A stretch of DNA of 64,000 nt from DIGJ01 sp041821315 (GCA_041821315.1 JBGUEO010000019.1:18534-82533); one strand, 5' to 3'; positions 45,032 to 55,096 are shown, numbered from the stretch's first letter. Numbers and translations are program-made. The notes: a model not told the origin generated them from the sequence alone.

Positions 45032-45736
45032 ATGAAAAAGAGAAATAAGAGATTGCAACGGGAATTTATAACGGTTAAAAATAAAGTGGTTCGATTGAGC
45101 ATTGTTACGCTGGTTGGTGTAGCAATGCTTATTTTGCTATGTTTAGCCGCCGGAATAATTCATGACAAGAGAACTCAGACAAAAGTGACAGTAAATGTAG
45201 CAATTGATTGTAAGCGGCCAGAAATTGTAGAAGCGTTTTTAACACCGAATGAGTATTCGAGACCGCAAACTCCGTTGAATCAAGTAAATGGAGTTGTTAT
45301 TCATTATATTGCAAATCCAGGTACCACTGGATGGGAAAATCAGCATTATTTTGAAAATTTAAAAGATACGCATACAACAAAAGTAAGCAGTCATTTTATA
45401 ATAGGACTGGATGGAACAATTATTCAGTGTATCCCATTGAATGAGATTTCCTATGCTTCAAATGAAAGAAACGGCGACACGATATCTATTGAATGTTGTC
45501 ATCCAAAAGTTGATGGAAAATTTACCAAGGAGACCTATCACTCTTTGGTAACGCTCACTGCATGGTTAGCAGGCAGATATTATTTAGAGGATGAAGATAT
45601 CCTACGACATTTTGATGTTACTGGTAAGAATTGTCCAAAGTATTTTGTGGAACATGAAGATAAGTGGGAAAAATTAAAAAAGAATGTATGGAGTAAATTG
45701 GAGAATTGGGAAAAGGCAGGATTTACGAAAGAATAA
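45032..45736 (+). CDS. membrane-anchored N-acetylmuramoyl-L-alanine amidase (Amidase_2)
   Basis: 234 residues. An N-terminal basic stretch and one membrane helix (about 25-45) anchor an extracellular Amidase_2 domain. Zinc ligands are visible: His in VVIHYIANPG, His in LRHFDVTGK and Cys in KNCPKYF; the catalytic-region HFIIGLDG is also present. It cleaves the amide between N-acetylmuramic acid and the stem peptide. Typical neighbours in cell-wall recycling are not seen here. Confidence 0.88.
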   Translation: MKKRNKRLQREFITVKNKVVRLSIVTLVGVAMLILLCLAAGIIHDKRTQTKVTVNVAIDCKRPEIVEAFLTPNEYSRPQTPLNQVNGVVIHYIANPGTTGWENQHYFENLKDTHTTKVSSHFIIGLDGTIIQCIPLNEISYASNERNGDTISIECCHPKVDGKFTKETYHSLVTLTAWLAGRYYLEDEDILRHFDVTGKNCPKYFVEHEDKWEKLKKNVWSKLENWEKAGFTKE

Positions 45737-45822
45737 TTGTATAAAAAAGAAAGAAGGAATAGACAGCGCATTTTAAGTCTAGTAAAATAAGAGTAACAAG
45801 TGAAAATACGAGGAGGTATGAT

Positions 45823-46302
45823 ATGAAACGGCAAGACTATATTTCTTGGGATACTTACTTTATGGGAATTGCTACGCTATCTGCAATGAGAAGCAAAGAT
45901 CCTAGTACAAGTGTAGGTGCATGTATTGTGAGCCAGGATAACAAGATATTATCATTGGGTTATAATGGCATGCCGCGGGGCTGTTCGGATGATGATTATC
46001 CTTGGAATCGTGATGGAGATCCAATGGACACAAAATATTTGTTTGTGTGCCATGCGGAACTCAATGCATTATTAAATTATAGCGGTACCAATATGGAAGG
46101 CGCAAAAATATATACGACGTTATTTCCATGTAATGAATGTACAAAGGCATTAATTCAGGCAGGCATTAAGGAAGTTATTTATTGTAGTGACAAATATGCA
46201 AACACAGATTCGGTCAAGGCATCCAAAAAAATGATGCATTCTGCAAAAATTAAGTTTCGTGAATATCAAGTTGCGAACCGTGAAATTAGATTAAATTTAT
46301 AA
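45823..46302 (+). CDS. deoxycytidylate deaminase (ComEB/dCMP deaminase family)
   Basis: 159 residues. Zinc motifs HAELNAL and PCNECTKAL mark the cytidine/dCMP deaminase superfamily, and the insertion between SVGACIVSQDNKILSLGYNGMP and the HAE motif with DDYPWNRDGDP is typical of dCMP deaminase. Converts dCMP to dUMP for thymidylate synthesis. Start after CGAGGAGG. The ComEB name is used for the Bacillus relative; no competence gene is nearby. Confidence 0.92.
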   Translation: MKRQDYISWDTYFMGIATLSAMRSKDPSTSVGACIVSQDNKILSLGYNGMPRGCSDDDYPWNRDGDPMDTKYLFVCHAELNALLNYSGTNMEGAKIYTTLFPCNECTKALIQAGIKEVIYCSDKYANTDSVKASKKMMHSAKIKFREYQVANREIRLNL

Positions 46303-46326
46303 ATCTAGGAGTTTCTTTACAAAAAC

Positions 46327-46365
46327 TTTACAATTACATCTTGTTTTCTTAACATAGTTTTAATA
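46327..46365 (+). promoter_or_regulatory. possible PhoP-box repeats upstream of the Na/Pi transporter
   Basis: TTTACA at 46327, TTAACA at 46349 and TTAATA at 46360 are spaced 22 and 11 bases apart, the helical phasing of Firmicute PhoP boxes; the site expected at 46338 is not a match. It precedes the phosphate transporter and a PhoP/PhoR-like system. Confidence 0.35.
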
Positions 46366-46428
46366 ATATTAATTCGTATTGCTTACAATAGAAAATGAAA
46401 ATTAAGAAAAACTAAGGAGAAACTTATT

Positions 46429-48093
46429 ATGTCTATGGATGATGTAAAGATGCTATTCCAATTTATTGGTGGATTGGGAATGTTTCTATATGGAATGAAT
46501 GCAATGGCTGATGGTTTACAAAAAACAGCTGGTAACCGAATGAAAAATCTTCTAAAAGCACTGACAAGTAATCGGTTATTAGCGATTAGTGTAGGTGCCC
46601 TCATTACTGCAATCATTCAAAGTAGTTCTGCAACTACGGTTATGGTTGTTGGTTTTGTGAATGCTGGATTGTTTGATTTAACGCAGGCAGTAGGTGTTAT
46701 TATGGGTGCTAATATTGGTACCACAATTACTGCTTGGTTGGTATCGATGAATGAATGGGGTGAGATATTAAAACCAGAGTTTTATGCACCTGTCATAATT
46801 GGTATTGGCGCATTCATTTTACTTTTTTCAAAAGATCACAAAAAGAAACAAGTTGGAGAAATATTAGTTGGATTCAGTTTATTATTCATTGGTCTTAGTT
46901 TTATGTCGGGTTCAATTAAGCCATATCGTGATGCACCAATCTTTGTAAATGCATTTAAACTATTTGGGGAAAACCCAATCCTTGGTATCTTAACGGGTGC
47001 TGTGATAACAGCAATTATCCAAAGCTCATCTGCATCAGTTGGTATTTTGCAGACACTTGCGATGAATGGCGTTGTAAGCTGGAGTGCTGCTGTTTTCATT
47101 ACATTAGGGCAAAACATTGGTACTTGTGTTACCGCTCTTTTATCAAGCGTAGGAGCGCATAGAACAGCAAAGAGAGCTGCTATTATTCACCTTTTATTTA
47201 ACTTAATTGGAGCAGTGCTGTTTGGCATTATAAGTTTTGTTGTATTTACTATAGTTCCACAATGGGCCGGTCGAACGATTAATAGTGTGGAAATCTCAAT
47301 TTTCCATACGGTGTTTAATATCACAAATACATTGGTTTTACTTCCATTTGCGAATGGGTTAGTTACTCTTTCTGGTATTATCGTAAAGAAGGGAGAAGAG
47401 GCAACGTATCAAGAAAGTGAATTGGAGGAACTTAAAAATCGTTTGGATGAGCGTATCTTTGAAAGTCCTAGTTTTGCGGTAGAACGTTGCGTTCAAGAAG
47501 TGGTTAATATGGGACTTTTCACATTAGATAGCTTAAAAAAGTCAAAGACGGCTGTTCTAGATGGAAGTGAACATGCTGTAGCAGATGTGTTCAAAGGCGA
47601 AGTTATTATTAACGGATTTGAAAAACAGTTGACGGAATATATGGTGAAAATTGATAACCTTTCATTAAATGATAGTCAGCATACGTTGATTAAGAATTTA
47701 TTATATACGGTGAGTGATATTGAACGAGTTGGTGACCACTGTGAAAACTTAGTAGAGCTTGCACAGTCTTATATTGAAAACGATAATACATTTTCGAAAG
47801 AAGCAAGAGAAGACTTAGAGAACATGTTTCAGAAGTCAATTGATTCCTATGAATCAGCGATTAATGCACGATTAACTGGCAAAAAAGAATTTATTGAACG
47901 AGAGATGGAATGTGAAGAAACGGTTGACCGATTAGAAAAAATATATCGCAGAAGACATGTGGAGCGCTTAGGAAAAAGTATGTGTACTGCACAGACAGGA
48001 GTTTTGTTCACGGATGTTTTAAGTAATTTAGAGCGTGTATCAGATCATGCGGAAAATATTGCACAATATGTACAAGAAGAAAATGAAATGTAG
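46429..48093 (+). CDS. Na+/phosphate cotransporter with C-terminal PhoU domain
   Basis: 554 residues. Two inverted Na/Pi repeats each with the QSSS motif (AIIQSSSATT and AIIQSSSASV) in about eight to nine helices (residues 1-320), then a PhoU-like helical domain (about 340-554) with FEKQLTEYMVKI and SNLERVSDHAENIAQYV. Imports phosphate with Na+; the PhoU part probably senses flux and talks to the kinase encoded downstream. Start after AAGGAG. Unit with the following two genes, 24 bases to the response regulator. Confidence 0.93.
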   Translation: MSMDDVKMLFQFIGGLGMFLYGMNAMADGLQKTAGNRMKNLLKALTSNRLLAISVGALITAIIQSSSATTVMVVGFVNAGLFDLTQAVGVIMGANIGTTITAWLVSMNEWGEILKPEFYAPVIIGIGAFILLFSKDHKKKQVGEILVGFSLLFIGLSFMSGSIKPYRDAPIFVNAFKLFGENPILGILTGAVITAIIQSSSASVGILQTLAMNGVVSWSAAVFITLGQNIGTCVTALLSSVGAHRTAKRAAIIHLLFNLIGAVLFGIISFVVFTIVPQWAGRTINSVEISIFHTVFNITNTLVLLPFANGLVTLSGIIVKKGEEATYQESELEELKNRLDERIFESPSFAVERCVQEVVNMGLFTLDSLKKSKTAVLDGSEHAVADVFKGEVIINGFEKQLTEYMVKIDNLSLNDSQHTLIKNLLYTVSDIERVGDHCENLVELAQSYIENDNTFSKEAREDLENMFQKSIDSYESAINARLTGKKEFIEREMECEETVDRLEKIYRRRHVERLGKSMCTAQTGVLFTDVLSNLERVSDHAENIAQYVQEENEM

Positions 48094-48117
48094 TAAATAT
48101 AGAAAGAGTGGGTGGAT

Positions 48118-48816
48118 ATGCAGACAATTCTGGCAGTGGATGATGAAGAACATATATTAGAGTTAATTAGTTATAATTTAGAAACAGCAGGATACCGCGT
48201 TTTAAAAGCAGAAACAGGCGAAATGGCACTTGAAATTCTGAAAGAAAACAAAGTTGATTTGGTCTTGCTTGATTGGATGCTTCCTGGTATAGATGGAATA
48301 GAAGTAATCCAACATGTTCGGAGGGATGACAATTATCGAAACCTACCAATTATTTTATTGACGGCGAAGAATGAAGAAATTAACAAAGTGGTTGGATTAG
48401 AAGTTGGAGCAGATGATTTTTTATCGAAGCCATTTGGGGTGCATGAATTAATGGCACGTATTAAAGCCGTTCTTCGACGAAGCAGTGGTATGATGGAAAG
48501 TAAAAAAAATGACAATTCGGAATTAATAAAGATTCACGACATGGTGATAGATAAAGAAAGAAGAACGGTTACGGTCGCGGATCAGTCAATCGAATTATCA
48601 TTAAAGGAATTTGAATTATTATATCTTTTAGCAAAAAATCGGGGAATTGTGTATTCGCGAGATCGGTTACTTGAAAAAATATGGGGGTATGACTTCGAAG
48701 GAGAGACTAGAACCGTTGATGTTCATGTAAGCAATCTGCGCAAAAAAATTGAGAAGGATGATACAAATCCAGAAATCATAAAAACAGTGCGAGGAGTTGG
48801 CTACAAAATAAAATGA
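48118..48816 (+). CDS. phoP: OmpR/PhoP-type response regulator
   Basis: 232 residues from the ATG at 48118; an upstream in-frame GTG is less likely. Receiver with AVDDEEH, the phosphorylated Asp52 in LLDWMLPG, Thr in LLTAKNEE and Lys in FLSKPFG; winged-helix C-terminus with TRTVDVHVSNLRKKIE. Overlaps the kinase gene by 4 bases. PhoP is proposed because of the phosphate transporter and the PhoR-like kinase beside it; regulation of phosphate genes is inferred. Confidence 0.85.
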   Translation: MQTILAVDDEEHILELISYNLETAGYRVLKAETGEMALEILKENKVDLVLLDWMLPGIDGIEVIQHVRRDDNYRNLPIILLTAKNEEINKVVGLEVGADDFLSKPFGVHELMARIKAVLRRSSGMMESKKNDNSELIKIHDMVIDKERRTVTVADQSIELSLKEFELLYLLAKNRGIVYSRDRLLEKIWGYDFEGETRTVDVHVSNLRKKIEKDDTNPEIIKTVRGVGYKIK

Positions 48817-50528
48817 AACGAAAATTATATTTATCCTATGTATTCATTATTATTGCTGCACTGGGAATATCTCTTACTACTTTTTGGGGTAAGGGATATT
48901 CCCTTATTTCAAATCAAAGTCAAAAGTATTATTTAATACAAGCTAGATATTTGGGGGATTTATTTTTGTTTGAAACCTCCGCAGGCGATTATGATAATTT
49001 TGTAGATACATATAGTGCAAAGTATAAGGTGAGAATTACCTTAATACAGAGGGATGGTGAGGTTTTAGCGGATTCTGATAGTGATGAATCGCTAGAAAAT
49101 CACAAAAATCGTCCAGAAGTAAAAGCAGCGTTAGCTGGAAGGGAAGGATTTGCAACCCGGTATTCAGAAACCTTGCAAGAAATCTATTGCTATAGTGCAA
49201 TTCCAATTAAAACGGTTTCTTTTGATGGGGTACTCCGTGTTTCGGTTCCGATAAAGGAAATATCTGCTTTGCGAAATTATATGATACAAGCAGCCCTTTT
49301 AGTAACTATTTTTTGCCTTGTGGTTGCACTTTTTATCGCTTATATATTTAGTCGAAAATTAACGAAGCCGATTGAGGACATTACCAGTGCAGCAGAAAAA
49401 ATATCACATGGAGATTATGACACAACTATTTATACCAAGGAAAAGGATCAAATTGGGAGATTAGCAGGTTCGTTTAACCGAATGAGTCAAAATTTAAAAG
49501 AAACCATTCAAAGTTTAGTTAGTCGAAATATTGAATTGGAAACCATGTTATCAAGTATTCAAGGGGCAGTTGTTGCAATTGACCAAAGTAACAAAATTTT
49601 ATTTTATAATTCGAAATTTGGAGATATGCTAGGCGATCCAGATAAAGATTATTTAGGCTGCCATTTTTATGATGAAGTGCAAAATGAAAGTATATCAGAG
49701 GCGATTGCATTTTCAAAAAATAATGAAGTTGATCGAGTATCCGAAGGAAACTGGAATGGTCATTCGATTCGAACGACAGCGACACCTCTTGCAGATGAAC
49801 ATGCGGCAATTGGAGTATTACTGATTATAGAAGATACCACTCAGATGAAACGTCTCGAAAATATGAGGAGTGACTTTGTCTCTAATGTTACACACGAATT
49901 AAAGACACCACTTACATCCATTCGAGGTTTTGTAGATACCTTGAAAAATGGGGCAATCGAAGATCAATACGTAGCAATGCGTTTTCTCGATATTATTGAT
50001 ATCGAGGCGGAACGATTATCTTCTTTGATTCAAGATATTTTATTGCTATCCGAAATTGAATCAAAACAAGATTTTGATGTAGAATCTTGCAACGTGAATC
50101 GTGTTATTAACGAAGTAAAAGCATTATTAGAACCAGAATTTTCTGGCAAGGTATCATTAGAAATGGATGTGGAGCCATACATTCGTCCATATTATTGCAA
50201 TCCGGGGCGACTGAAAGAACTTTTAATTAATTTATTAGATAATGGATTTAAATATACGGAAAAAGGAAGCGTAAAGTTAATTTGTAAAGAAGTAAATAAT
50301 AATTTGTATATTCGAGTGGAAGATACTGGAATTGGCATGCAAAGAGAACATTTGTCACGTATATTTGAACGTTTTTATCGTGTGGATAAGAGTCGCTCAC
50401 GAAAACAGGGAGGTACAGGCTTAGGTCTTTCCATCGTAAAGCATATTGTCGAGCTTTATGATGGAAAGATTAAAGTAGATAGCGAAGAGGGAAAAGGAAC
50501 TAGGTTTGAGATATTTTTGCCATATTAG
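48813..50528 (+). CDS. phoR: PhoR-type sensor histidine kinase with HAMP and PAS
   Basis: 571 residues. Helix 1 (about 5-22), extracytoplasmic sensor (about 25-160), helix 2 (about 162-184), HAMP (about 186-238), PAS (about 245-350), and the phospho-accepting His361 in THELKTPLTSIRGF. ATP-binding boxes: NLLDNGFKYT, EDTGIGM and GGTGLGLSIVKH. Complete. Its last 29 bases overlap the convergent TIGR01906 gene. PhoU domain of the upstream transporter is a possible modulator. Confidence 0.88.
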   Translation: MKRKLYLSYVFIIIAALGISLTTFWGKGYSLISNQSQKYYLIQARYLGDLFLFETSAGDYDNFVDTYSAKYKVRITLIQRDGEVLADSDSDESLENHKNRPEVKAALAGREGFATRYSETLQEIYCYSAIPIKTVSFDGVLRVSVPIKEISALRNYMIQAALLVTIFCLVVALFIAYIFSRKLTKPIEDITSAAEKISHGDYDTTIYTKEKDQIGRLAGSFNRMSQNLKETIQSLVSRNIELETMLSSIQGAVVAIDQSNKILFYNSKFGDMLGDPDKDYLGCHFYDEVQNESISEAIAFSKNNEVDRVSEGNWNGHSIRTTATPLADEHAAIGVLLIIEDTTQMKRLENMRSDFVSNVTHELKTPLTSIRGFVDTLKNGAIEDQYVAMRFLDIIDIEAERLSSLIQDILLLSEIESKQDFDVESCNVNRVINEVKALLEPEFSGKVSLEMDVEPYIRPYYCNPGRLKELLINLLDNGFKYTEKGSVKLICKEVNNNLYIRVEDTGIGMQREHLSRIFERFYRVDKSRSRKQGGTGLGLSIVKHIVELYDGKIKVDSEEGKGTRFEIFLPY

Positions 50529-51153
50529 TTTTTTTTCGTATACGGTAACATACTTCTAAAGCAATGCTTCCTAAAAGAACAAAGCATACAAGAAAAATTG
50601 CACAATCTAGAAAAAACTGCTGTGGTAAAATTTTAATAATTGGATCTGTTTTTTCTGAAAAAATCCAGTAGTCATTGCGAAATGCAATGCTATGAAATAG
50701 AGTAAATGTTTTCTCAAAATCGAAACTGCAAACCAAAAGAATAAAAAGAGGAAGCACAGCTGTGGCAAGGGCAGAGGAATGTAAGTAGTGAAATTCCTCT
50801 GCTCTTTTTTTTTCAATGAGAATGGGAATTAGTAAAAGCAGAGAAAAAAAACCACCAATCAAGATGACATAAAAAATTTGTTTTACTTCTTTAAAATGCA
50901 GGATTCCTTCTTTAGAAGAAGGAAAGGATGGAAAATTTAATTCTTTACCGTAAAAGGGGGAACAATAGTCAATCAAAGCATTATAATTTTCTTTGATTTC
51001 ATCCGATGAGTATCCACTGGTTTCTTCAATGTTTAATCGCACCATTTCGATGTAATAAAGTGGGCGAAAAAAAAGAACAACACATAATCCAGCAGAAATA
51101 AAGAGAATGGTAAATAAAATACTGCTGAAAATAGTAAAAAGTCTTTGCTTCAT
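50500..51153 (-). CDS. TIGR01906/DUF1461-like integral membrane protein
   Basis: 217 residues, start after AAAAGGA on the minus strand. Hydrophobic segment at about 8-30, an extracytoplasmic region with Tyr- and Pro-rich residues (CSPFYGKELNFPSF), and three more helices (about 92-110, 125-145, 185-205). This arrangement fits TIGR01906 (DUF1461), an integral membrane family in Firmicutes with no known function. The 3' end overlaps phoR tail to tail by 29 bases. Confidence 0.78.
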   Translation of the reverse strand: MKQRLFTIFSSILFTILFISAGLCVVLFFRPLYYIEMVRLNIEETSGYSSDEIKENYNALIDYCSPFYGKELNFPSFPSSKEGILHFKEVKQIFYVILIGGFFSLLLLIPILIEKKRAEEFHYLHSSALATAVLPLFILLVCSFDFEKTFTLFHSIAFRNDYWIFSEKTDPIIKILPQQFFLDCAIFLVCFVLLGSIALEVCYRIRKKTNMAKISQT

Positions 51154-51199
51154 AGGATATCCTTTTCTTTACAATAAATGGTTGTTTTGTTATTCTTAT

Positions 51200-51210
51200 A
51201 GTATACCACA
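51200..51210 (-). promoter_or_regulatory. extended -10 promoter for the TIGR01906 gene
   Basis: On the minus strand TGTGGTATACT, an extended -10 identical to those of scfA and pyk, about 47 bases before the start at 51153. Confidence 0.55.
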
Positions 51211-51226
51211 AATTATGGGGAGTACC

Positions 51227-51255
51227 TTGCTAATTTTTTTATTCTATGATAGAAT
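51227..51255 (+). promoter_or_regulatory. promoter for the HAD phosphatase gene
   Basis: -35 TTGCTA (51227-51232), 17-base spacer, -10 TAGAAT (51250-51255). Confidence 0.5.
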
Positions 51256-51317
51256 GGCACACAATGTAGAACAGAAGGAACCGAATATAGGACAGACATG
51301 CAGACAGGAGTTTATTT

Positions 51318-52145
51318 ATGGCATATGAGATGATTGTGCTTGATTTGGACGGAACACTGACGAATTCTCAAAAAGTGATTACCCCAAAAACCAAACAGGC
51401 ACTGATGAAAATACAAGAAGAAGGAATCAAAGTAGTACTCGCATCCGGAAGACCAACAGCAGGGATTCTAAATCTATCAAAAGAACTCTGTCTTGATAAA
51501 TACGAAGGGTATATTCTCTCTTTTAATGGTGCAAGAATTATTGATGTAAAAACCAAAGAAGTAATCTATAATAAAGTATTACCAAAAGAAATGATTCCTG
51601 ATATTTTTGACGAAGTTAAAAAATTAAAAGTTGGAATCTTAACTTATGAGGAAAATGAAATTATTATAGGAAATGGAATGGATAAATACAATCAATTGGA
51701 GTCAAAAGTAAATGGAATTCCAACAAGAGAAGTAGATGATTTTGCTTCCTACATAACCTTTCCGGTGAATAAATGTTTGCTTACGGGACATCCAAAAAAA
51801 ATCCTTTATGCAGAAGACGTATTAAAAGAAAAATTTGGAGAATATTTAAATATATACAAGTCAGAACCGTTCTTTTTAGAAATCATGCCAAAGAATATCG
51901 ACAAAGCATATTCGCTTAGCAAATTGTTAGATCATATTGGAATCACAAGAAAGCAAATGATTTGCTGTGGGGATGGGTATAATGATTTAACCATGATTCG
52001 TTTTGCAGGTCTTGGTGTTGCGATGAAGAATGCACAAGAAGATGTAAAACGAGAAGCAGACTTTATTACGTATTCGAATGATGAAGACGGAATTGCTTAT
52101 GTGATTGAGAAATTTATTGAGAAGGAGTCAGAATATGGATTTTAG
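51318..52145 (+). CDS. Cof-type HAD phosphatase
   Basis: 275 residues. HAD motif I DLDGTLTN, motif II ASGRPT, motif III lysine in the middle, motif IV GDGYNDLTMI; type IIB cap region, so a member of the Cof/YidA group of sugar-phosphate or nucleotide phosphatases. Cytosolic. Start after CAGGAG. Overlaps the protease gene by 11 bases, implying coupling. Confidence 0.92.
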   Translation: MAYEMIVLDLDGTLTNSQKVITPKTKQALMKIQEEGIKVVLASGRPTAGILNLSKELCLDKYEGYILSFNGARIIDVKTKEVIYNKVLPKEMIPDIFDEVKKLKVGILTYEENEIIIGNGMDKYNQLESKVNGIPTREVDDFASYITFPVNKCLLTGHPKKILYAEDVLKEKFGEYLNIYKSEPFFLEIMPKNIDKAYSLSKLLDHIGITRKQMICCGDGYNDLTMIRFAGLGVAMKNAQEDVKREADFITYSNDEDGIAYVIEKFIEKESEYGF

Positions 52146-55059
52146 TGTAGCAGAATATGAGGTTTTAAAAACAGAAAATTTGAAGGAGATTGAGAGTAAA
52201 GGGCTTGTACTTCAACATAAGAAAAGTGGAGCTAGAGTTGTTGTCATTTCCAATGAGGATGATAATAAGGTTTTTTCCATAGGGTTTCGAACACCACCTA
52301 AGAATTCAACGGGAGTTCCACATATTATAGAGCATACTGTTTTGTGTGGCTCGAAAACATTTCCAGCAAAAGATCCGTTTATTGAGTTGTCAAAGGGTTC
52401 ACTTAATACTTTTTTAAATGCAATGACTTATCCGGATAAAACTATTTATCCAGTTGCCAGTTGCAATGAAAAGGATTTTGCAAATTTAATGCACGTATAT
52501 ATGGATGCTGTTTTCTTCCCAAATATTTACAAGAAAGAAGAAATTTTTAAGCAAGAGGGTTGGCACTACGAGCTGGAAGATACAAATAAAGAACTTACCT
52601 ATAATGGTGTTGTGTATAATGAAATGAAGGGCGCTTTTTCTTCACCAGATCAAATTTTGTTTCGAACGATTCAGCAAGCTATGCTTCCAGATACTCCGTA
52701 TGGAGTAGAGTCTGGTGGTGATCCAGAATTTATTCCTGATTTGACTTATGAAGAGTTTTTGGATTTCCATCGCAAATATTATCATGCTTCGAATAGTTAT
52801 ATTTATTTGTATGGGGATATGAATATAGAAGAACGGTTGCGTTGGATGGATGAGCAGTACTTAAGTCGCTTTGAAAAATTAGAAGTTGACTCAGAAATTA
52901 TATTGCAAACACCATTTAACAAAATGAAAGAAGTAGTAAAAGAGTATTCCGTTGGAGAAGATGAATCGGAAGAGAATAAAACCTTTTTAAGTTATAACGT
53001 AGTGATTGAAACGAGTTTAGATGAAAAATTATATCGGGCATTTCAGATTATTGAATATGTATTGATTTTGGCACCAGGAGCACCACTCAAACAAGCACTT
53101 TTAGATGCTGGAATTGGAAAAGATATTTTGAGTAGCTATGATAATGGAATCAAACAACCAATATTTTCGATTATTGCAAAAGACGCAAATCCATCTCAAA
53201 AAGATGAGTTTTTAAAGGTAGTTAGGACTACGTTATCTGATATTGTTGCAAAGGGAATGGATTTGCGATCGATTGAAGGAGCTATTAACTATTTCGAGTT
53301 TCGATATCGTGAAGCAGACTTTGGACAATACCCAAAAGGACTTATGTATGGATTGAATCTTTTGGATAGTTGGCTCTATGATGATAGTAAACCATTTATC
53401 CATATCTGCGCAGATAAAACCTTTGAGTTTTTAAAAACAGCCATTGGAAGCAGGTATTACGAGGAATTACTTGAAAAATATTTACTAGGAAGTAACCATG
53501 CTGCACTGGTTATTGTAAAACCATCAAAAGGTCTTACGAACCGTGTGGAGGCTAACTTAAAGGAAAAATTGGCAAAATATAAAGAAAGCTTATCACAAAG
53601 GGAGCTTTTACTATTAGTTAGTGATACAAAACATTTGCATGAATATGAAATGACTCCGGCAAGCAAGGAAGAAAATGAGATGATTCCGCTGCTTACAAGA
53701 AAAGATATTGGTAAAAAATGTAAACCACTATACAATATAGAACGAGAAATGAATGGAGTGACTGTACTTCATCATAAGATGCATACCAATCAGATTGCAT
53801 ACCTTAGACTATGTTTTGATGTGACAAAATATAAGAGTGCAGCTTCTACTTTGAGCCTTTTATCCACGATGCTAGGATATGTAGATACGAAAAATTTTAA
53901 TTTTTTGGAATTTTCCAATGAAATTAACATTCATACGGGGGGATTAGCATCCGATCTAAATGTGTATAACAAAAAGGGATTTGGTGAGGAATATACAGCT
54001 TATTTTGAAATAAGAACAAAGGTGCTTTATTCAAAATTTTCGAATGCAATGGAACTTGTAAATGAAATGTTAAGTAATACCATCTTAGAGGACGAGAAAC
54101 GGTTGCATGAGATTCTTTTAGAAACTCGTTCAAGAATGGAAATGAAGATGATTTCAAGAGGTCATACAACTGCAGTTGATCGCGCGATGTCATATTTTTC
54201 AGAAAGTGCTATGTTTGAAGAACTTGCTGGTGGTGTAGCATATTATGATTTCATTGTTGACATGGATGACCATTTTGATGAAAAGAAAACCGAACTAATC
54301 GTAAAATTAAAAGAGTGGATGCAGATAATCTTTCAAAAAGAAAACTTGCTTGTTAGCCTTACAGCAGATGAAGAAGGATATTTACTTTTTGAAAATCAGT
54401 TTCCAAACGTTTTATCTTGTTTAAATGGCAAGGAACCAGAACATATAAATGAGATATTAGACGTCATTACAGTAGAAAAAAAGAATGAAGGATTTAAGAC
54501 TCCTTCTCAGGTGCAATATGTTGCACGATGTGGAAGCTATGCAACGAGTGAACGGGAATATACAGGTGTACTTCGTGTGTTAAAGGTTATTTTAAGCTAT
54601 GATTATTTGTGGAATCACATTCGCGTAAAAGGCGGAGCCTATGGCTGTATGTGTGGATTTTCTATGAGTGGAACGGGTTACTTCACTTCTTACCGTGATC
54701 CAAAGCTTAGAGAAACGGATGAAGTATATAAAGGGATTTATGAGTATGTAAAGAAATTTGAAGTAGAGGCTCGTGATATGACGAAATATGTAATTGGAGC
54801 AATCAGCAGTTTAGATGTTCCGCTTAACCCTTCGGCTAAGGGGAGTCGTTCTTTGGCAGCTTATCTTTGCAACGTAAGTGAAGAAGATTTGCAAAAAGAG
54901 AGAGAACAGGTATTGAACGCAGATGTGCCTTCTATTCGAAATACAGCCGAGATTGTGAAAGCAATTATTGATGCAAATCATCTTTGCGTAATAGGAAATG
55001 AACGAAAAATACAAGATAATAAAGACATGTTTCAGATTATCAAAAATTTGAATGCATAG
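52135..55059 (+). CDS. M16C (presequence-protease-like) metallopeptidase
   Basis: 974 residues from the ATG at 52135 after AAGGAG (the frame is open 30 bases upstream). Inverted zinc motif HIIEH at residues 63-67 and the distal Glu in YNEMKGAFS, followed by the four-domain clamshell arrangement of the insulinase/PreP group; RVKGGAYGCMCGF and SYRDP are the usual C-terminal markers. It degrades peptides in the cytosol. No signal peptide. Followed by era after 37 bases. Confidence 0.93.
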   Translation: MDFSVAEYEVLKTENLKEIESKGLVLQHKKSGARVVVISNEDDNKVFSIGFRTPPKNSTGVPHIIEHTVLCGSKTFPAKDPFIELSKGSLNTFLNAMTYPDKTIYPVASCNEKDFANLMHVYMDAVFFPNIYKKEEIFKQEGWHYELEDTNKELTYNGVVYNEMKGAFSSPDQILFRTIQQAMLPDTPYGVESGGDPEFIPDLTYEEFLDFHRKYYHASNSYIYLYGDMNIEERLRWMDEQYLSRFEKLEVDSEIILQTPFNKMKEVVKEYSVGEDESEENKTFLSYNVVIETSLDEKLYRAFQIIEYVLILAPGAPLKQALLDAGIGKDILSSYDNGIKQPIFSIIAKDANPSQKDEFLKVVRTTLSDIVAKGMDLRSIEGAINYFEFRYREADFGQYPKGLMYGLNLLDSWLYDDSKPFIHICADKTFEFLKTAIGSRYYEELLEKYLLGSNHAALVIVKPSKGLTNRVEANLKEKLAKYKESLSQRELLLLVSDTKHLHEYEMTPASKEENEMIPLLTRKDIGKKCKPLYNIEREMNGVTVLHHKMHTNQIAYLRLCFDVTKYKSAASTLSLLSTMLGYVDTKNFNFLEFSNEINIHTGGLASDLNVYNKKGFGEEYTAYFEIRTKVLYSKFSNAMELVNEMLSNTILEDEKRLHEILLETRSRMEMKMISRGHTTAVDRAMSYFSESAMFEELAGGVAYYDFIVDMDDHFDEKKTELIVKLKEWMQIIFQKENLLVSLTADEEGYLLFENQFPNVLSCLNGKEPEHINEILDVITVEKKNEGFKTPSQVQYVARCGSYATSEREYTGVLRVLKVILSYDYLWNHIRVKGGAYGCMCGFSMSGTGYFTSYRDPKLRETDEVYKGIYEYVKKFEVEARDMTKYVIGAISSLDVPLNPSAKGSRSLAAYLCNVSEEDLQKEREQVLNADVPSIRNTAEIVKAIIDANHLCVIGNERKIQDNKDMFQIIKNLNA

Positions 55060-55096
55060 TAGAATACAAAAGCACATAGATGGGAGTACGGTTTGA

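Noticed and set aside
15467..51310. Identical 13-mer ATGCAGACAGGAG at 15467 and 51298
   Set aside because: Both contain the ribosome binding site of the following gene; similarity beyond the 13 bases is absent, so chance plus shared function is enough.
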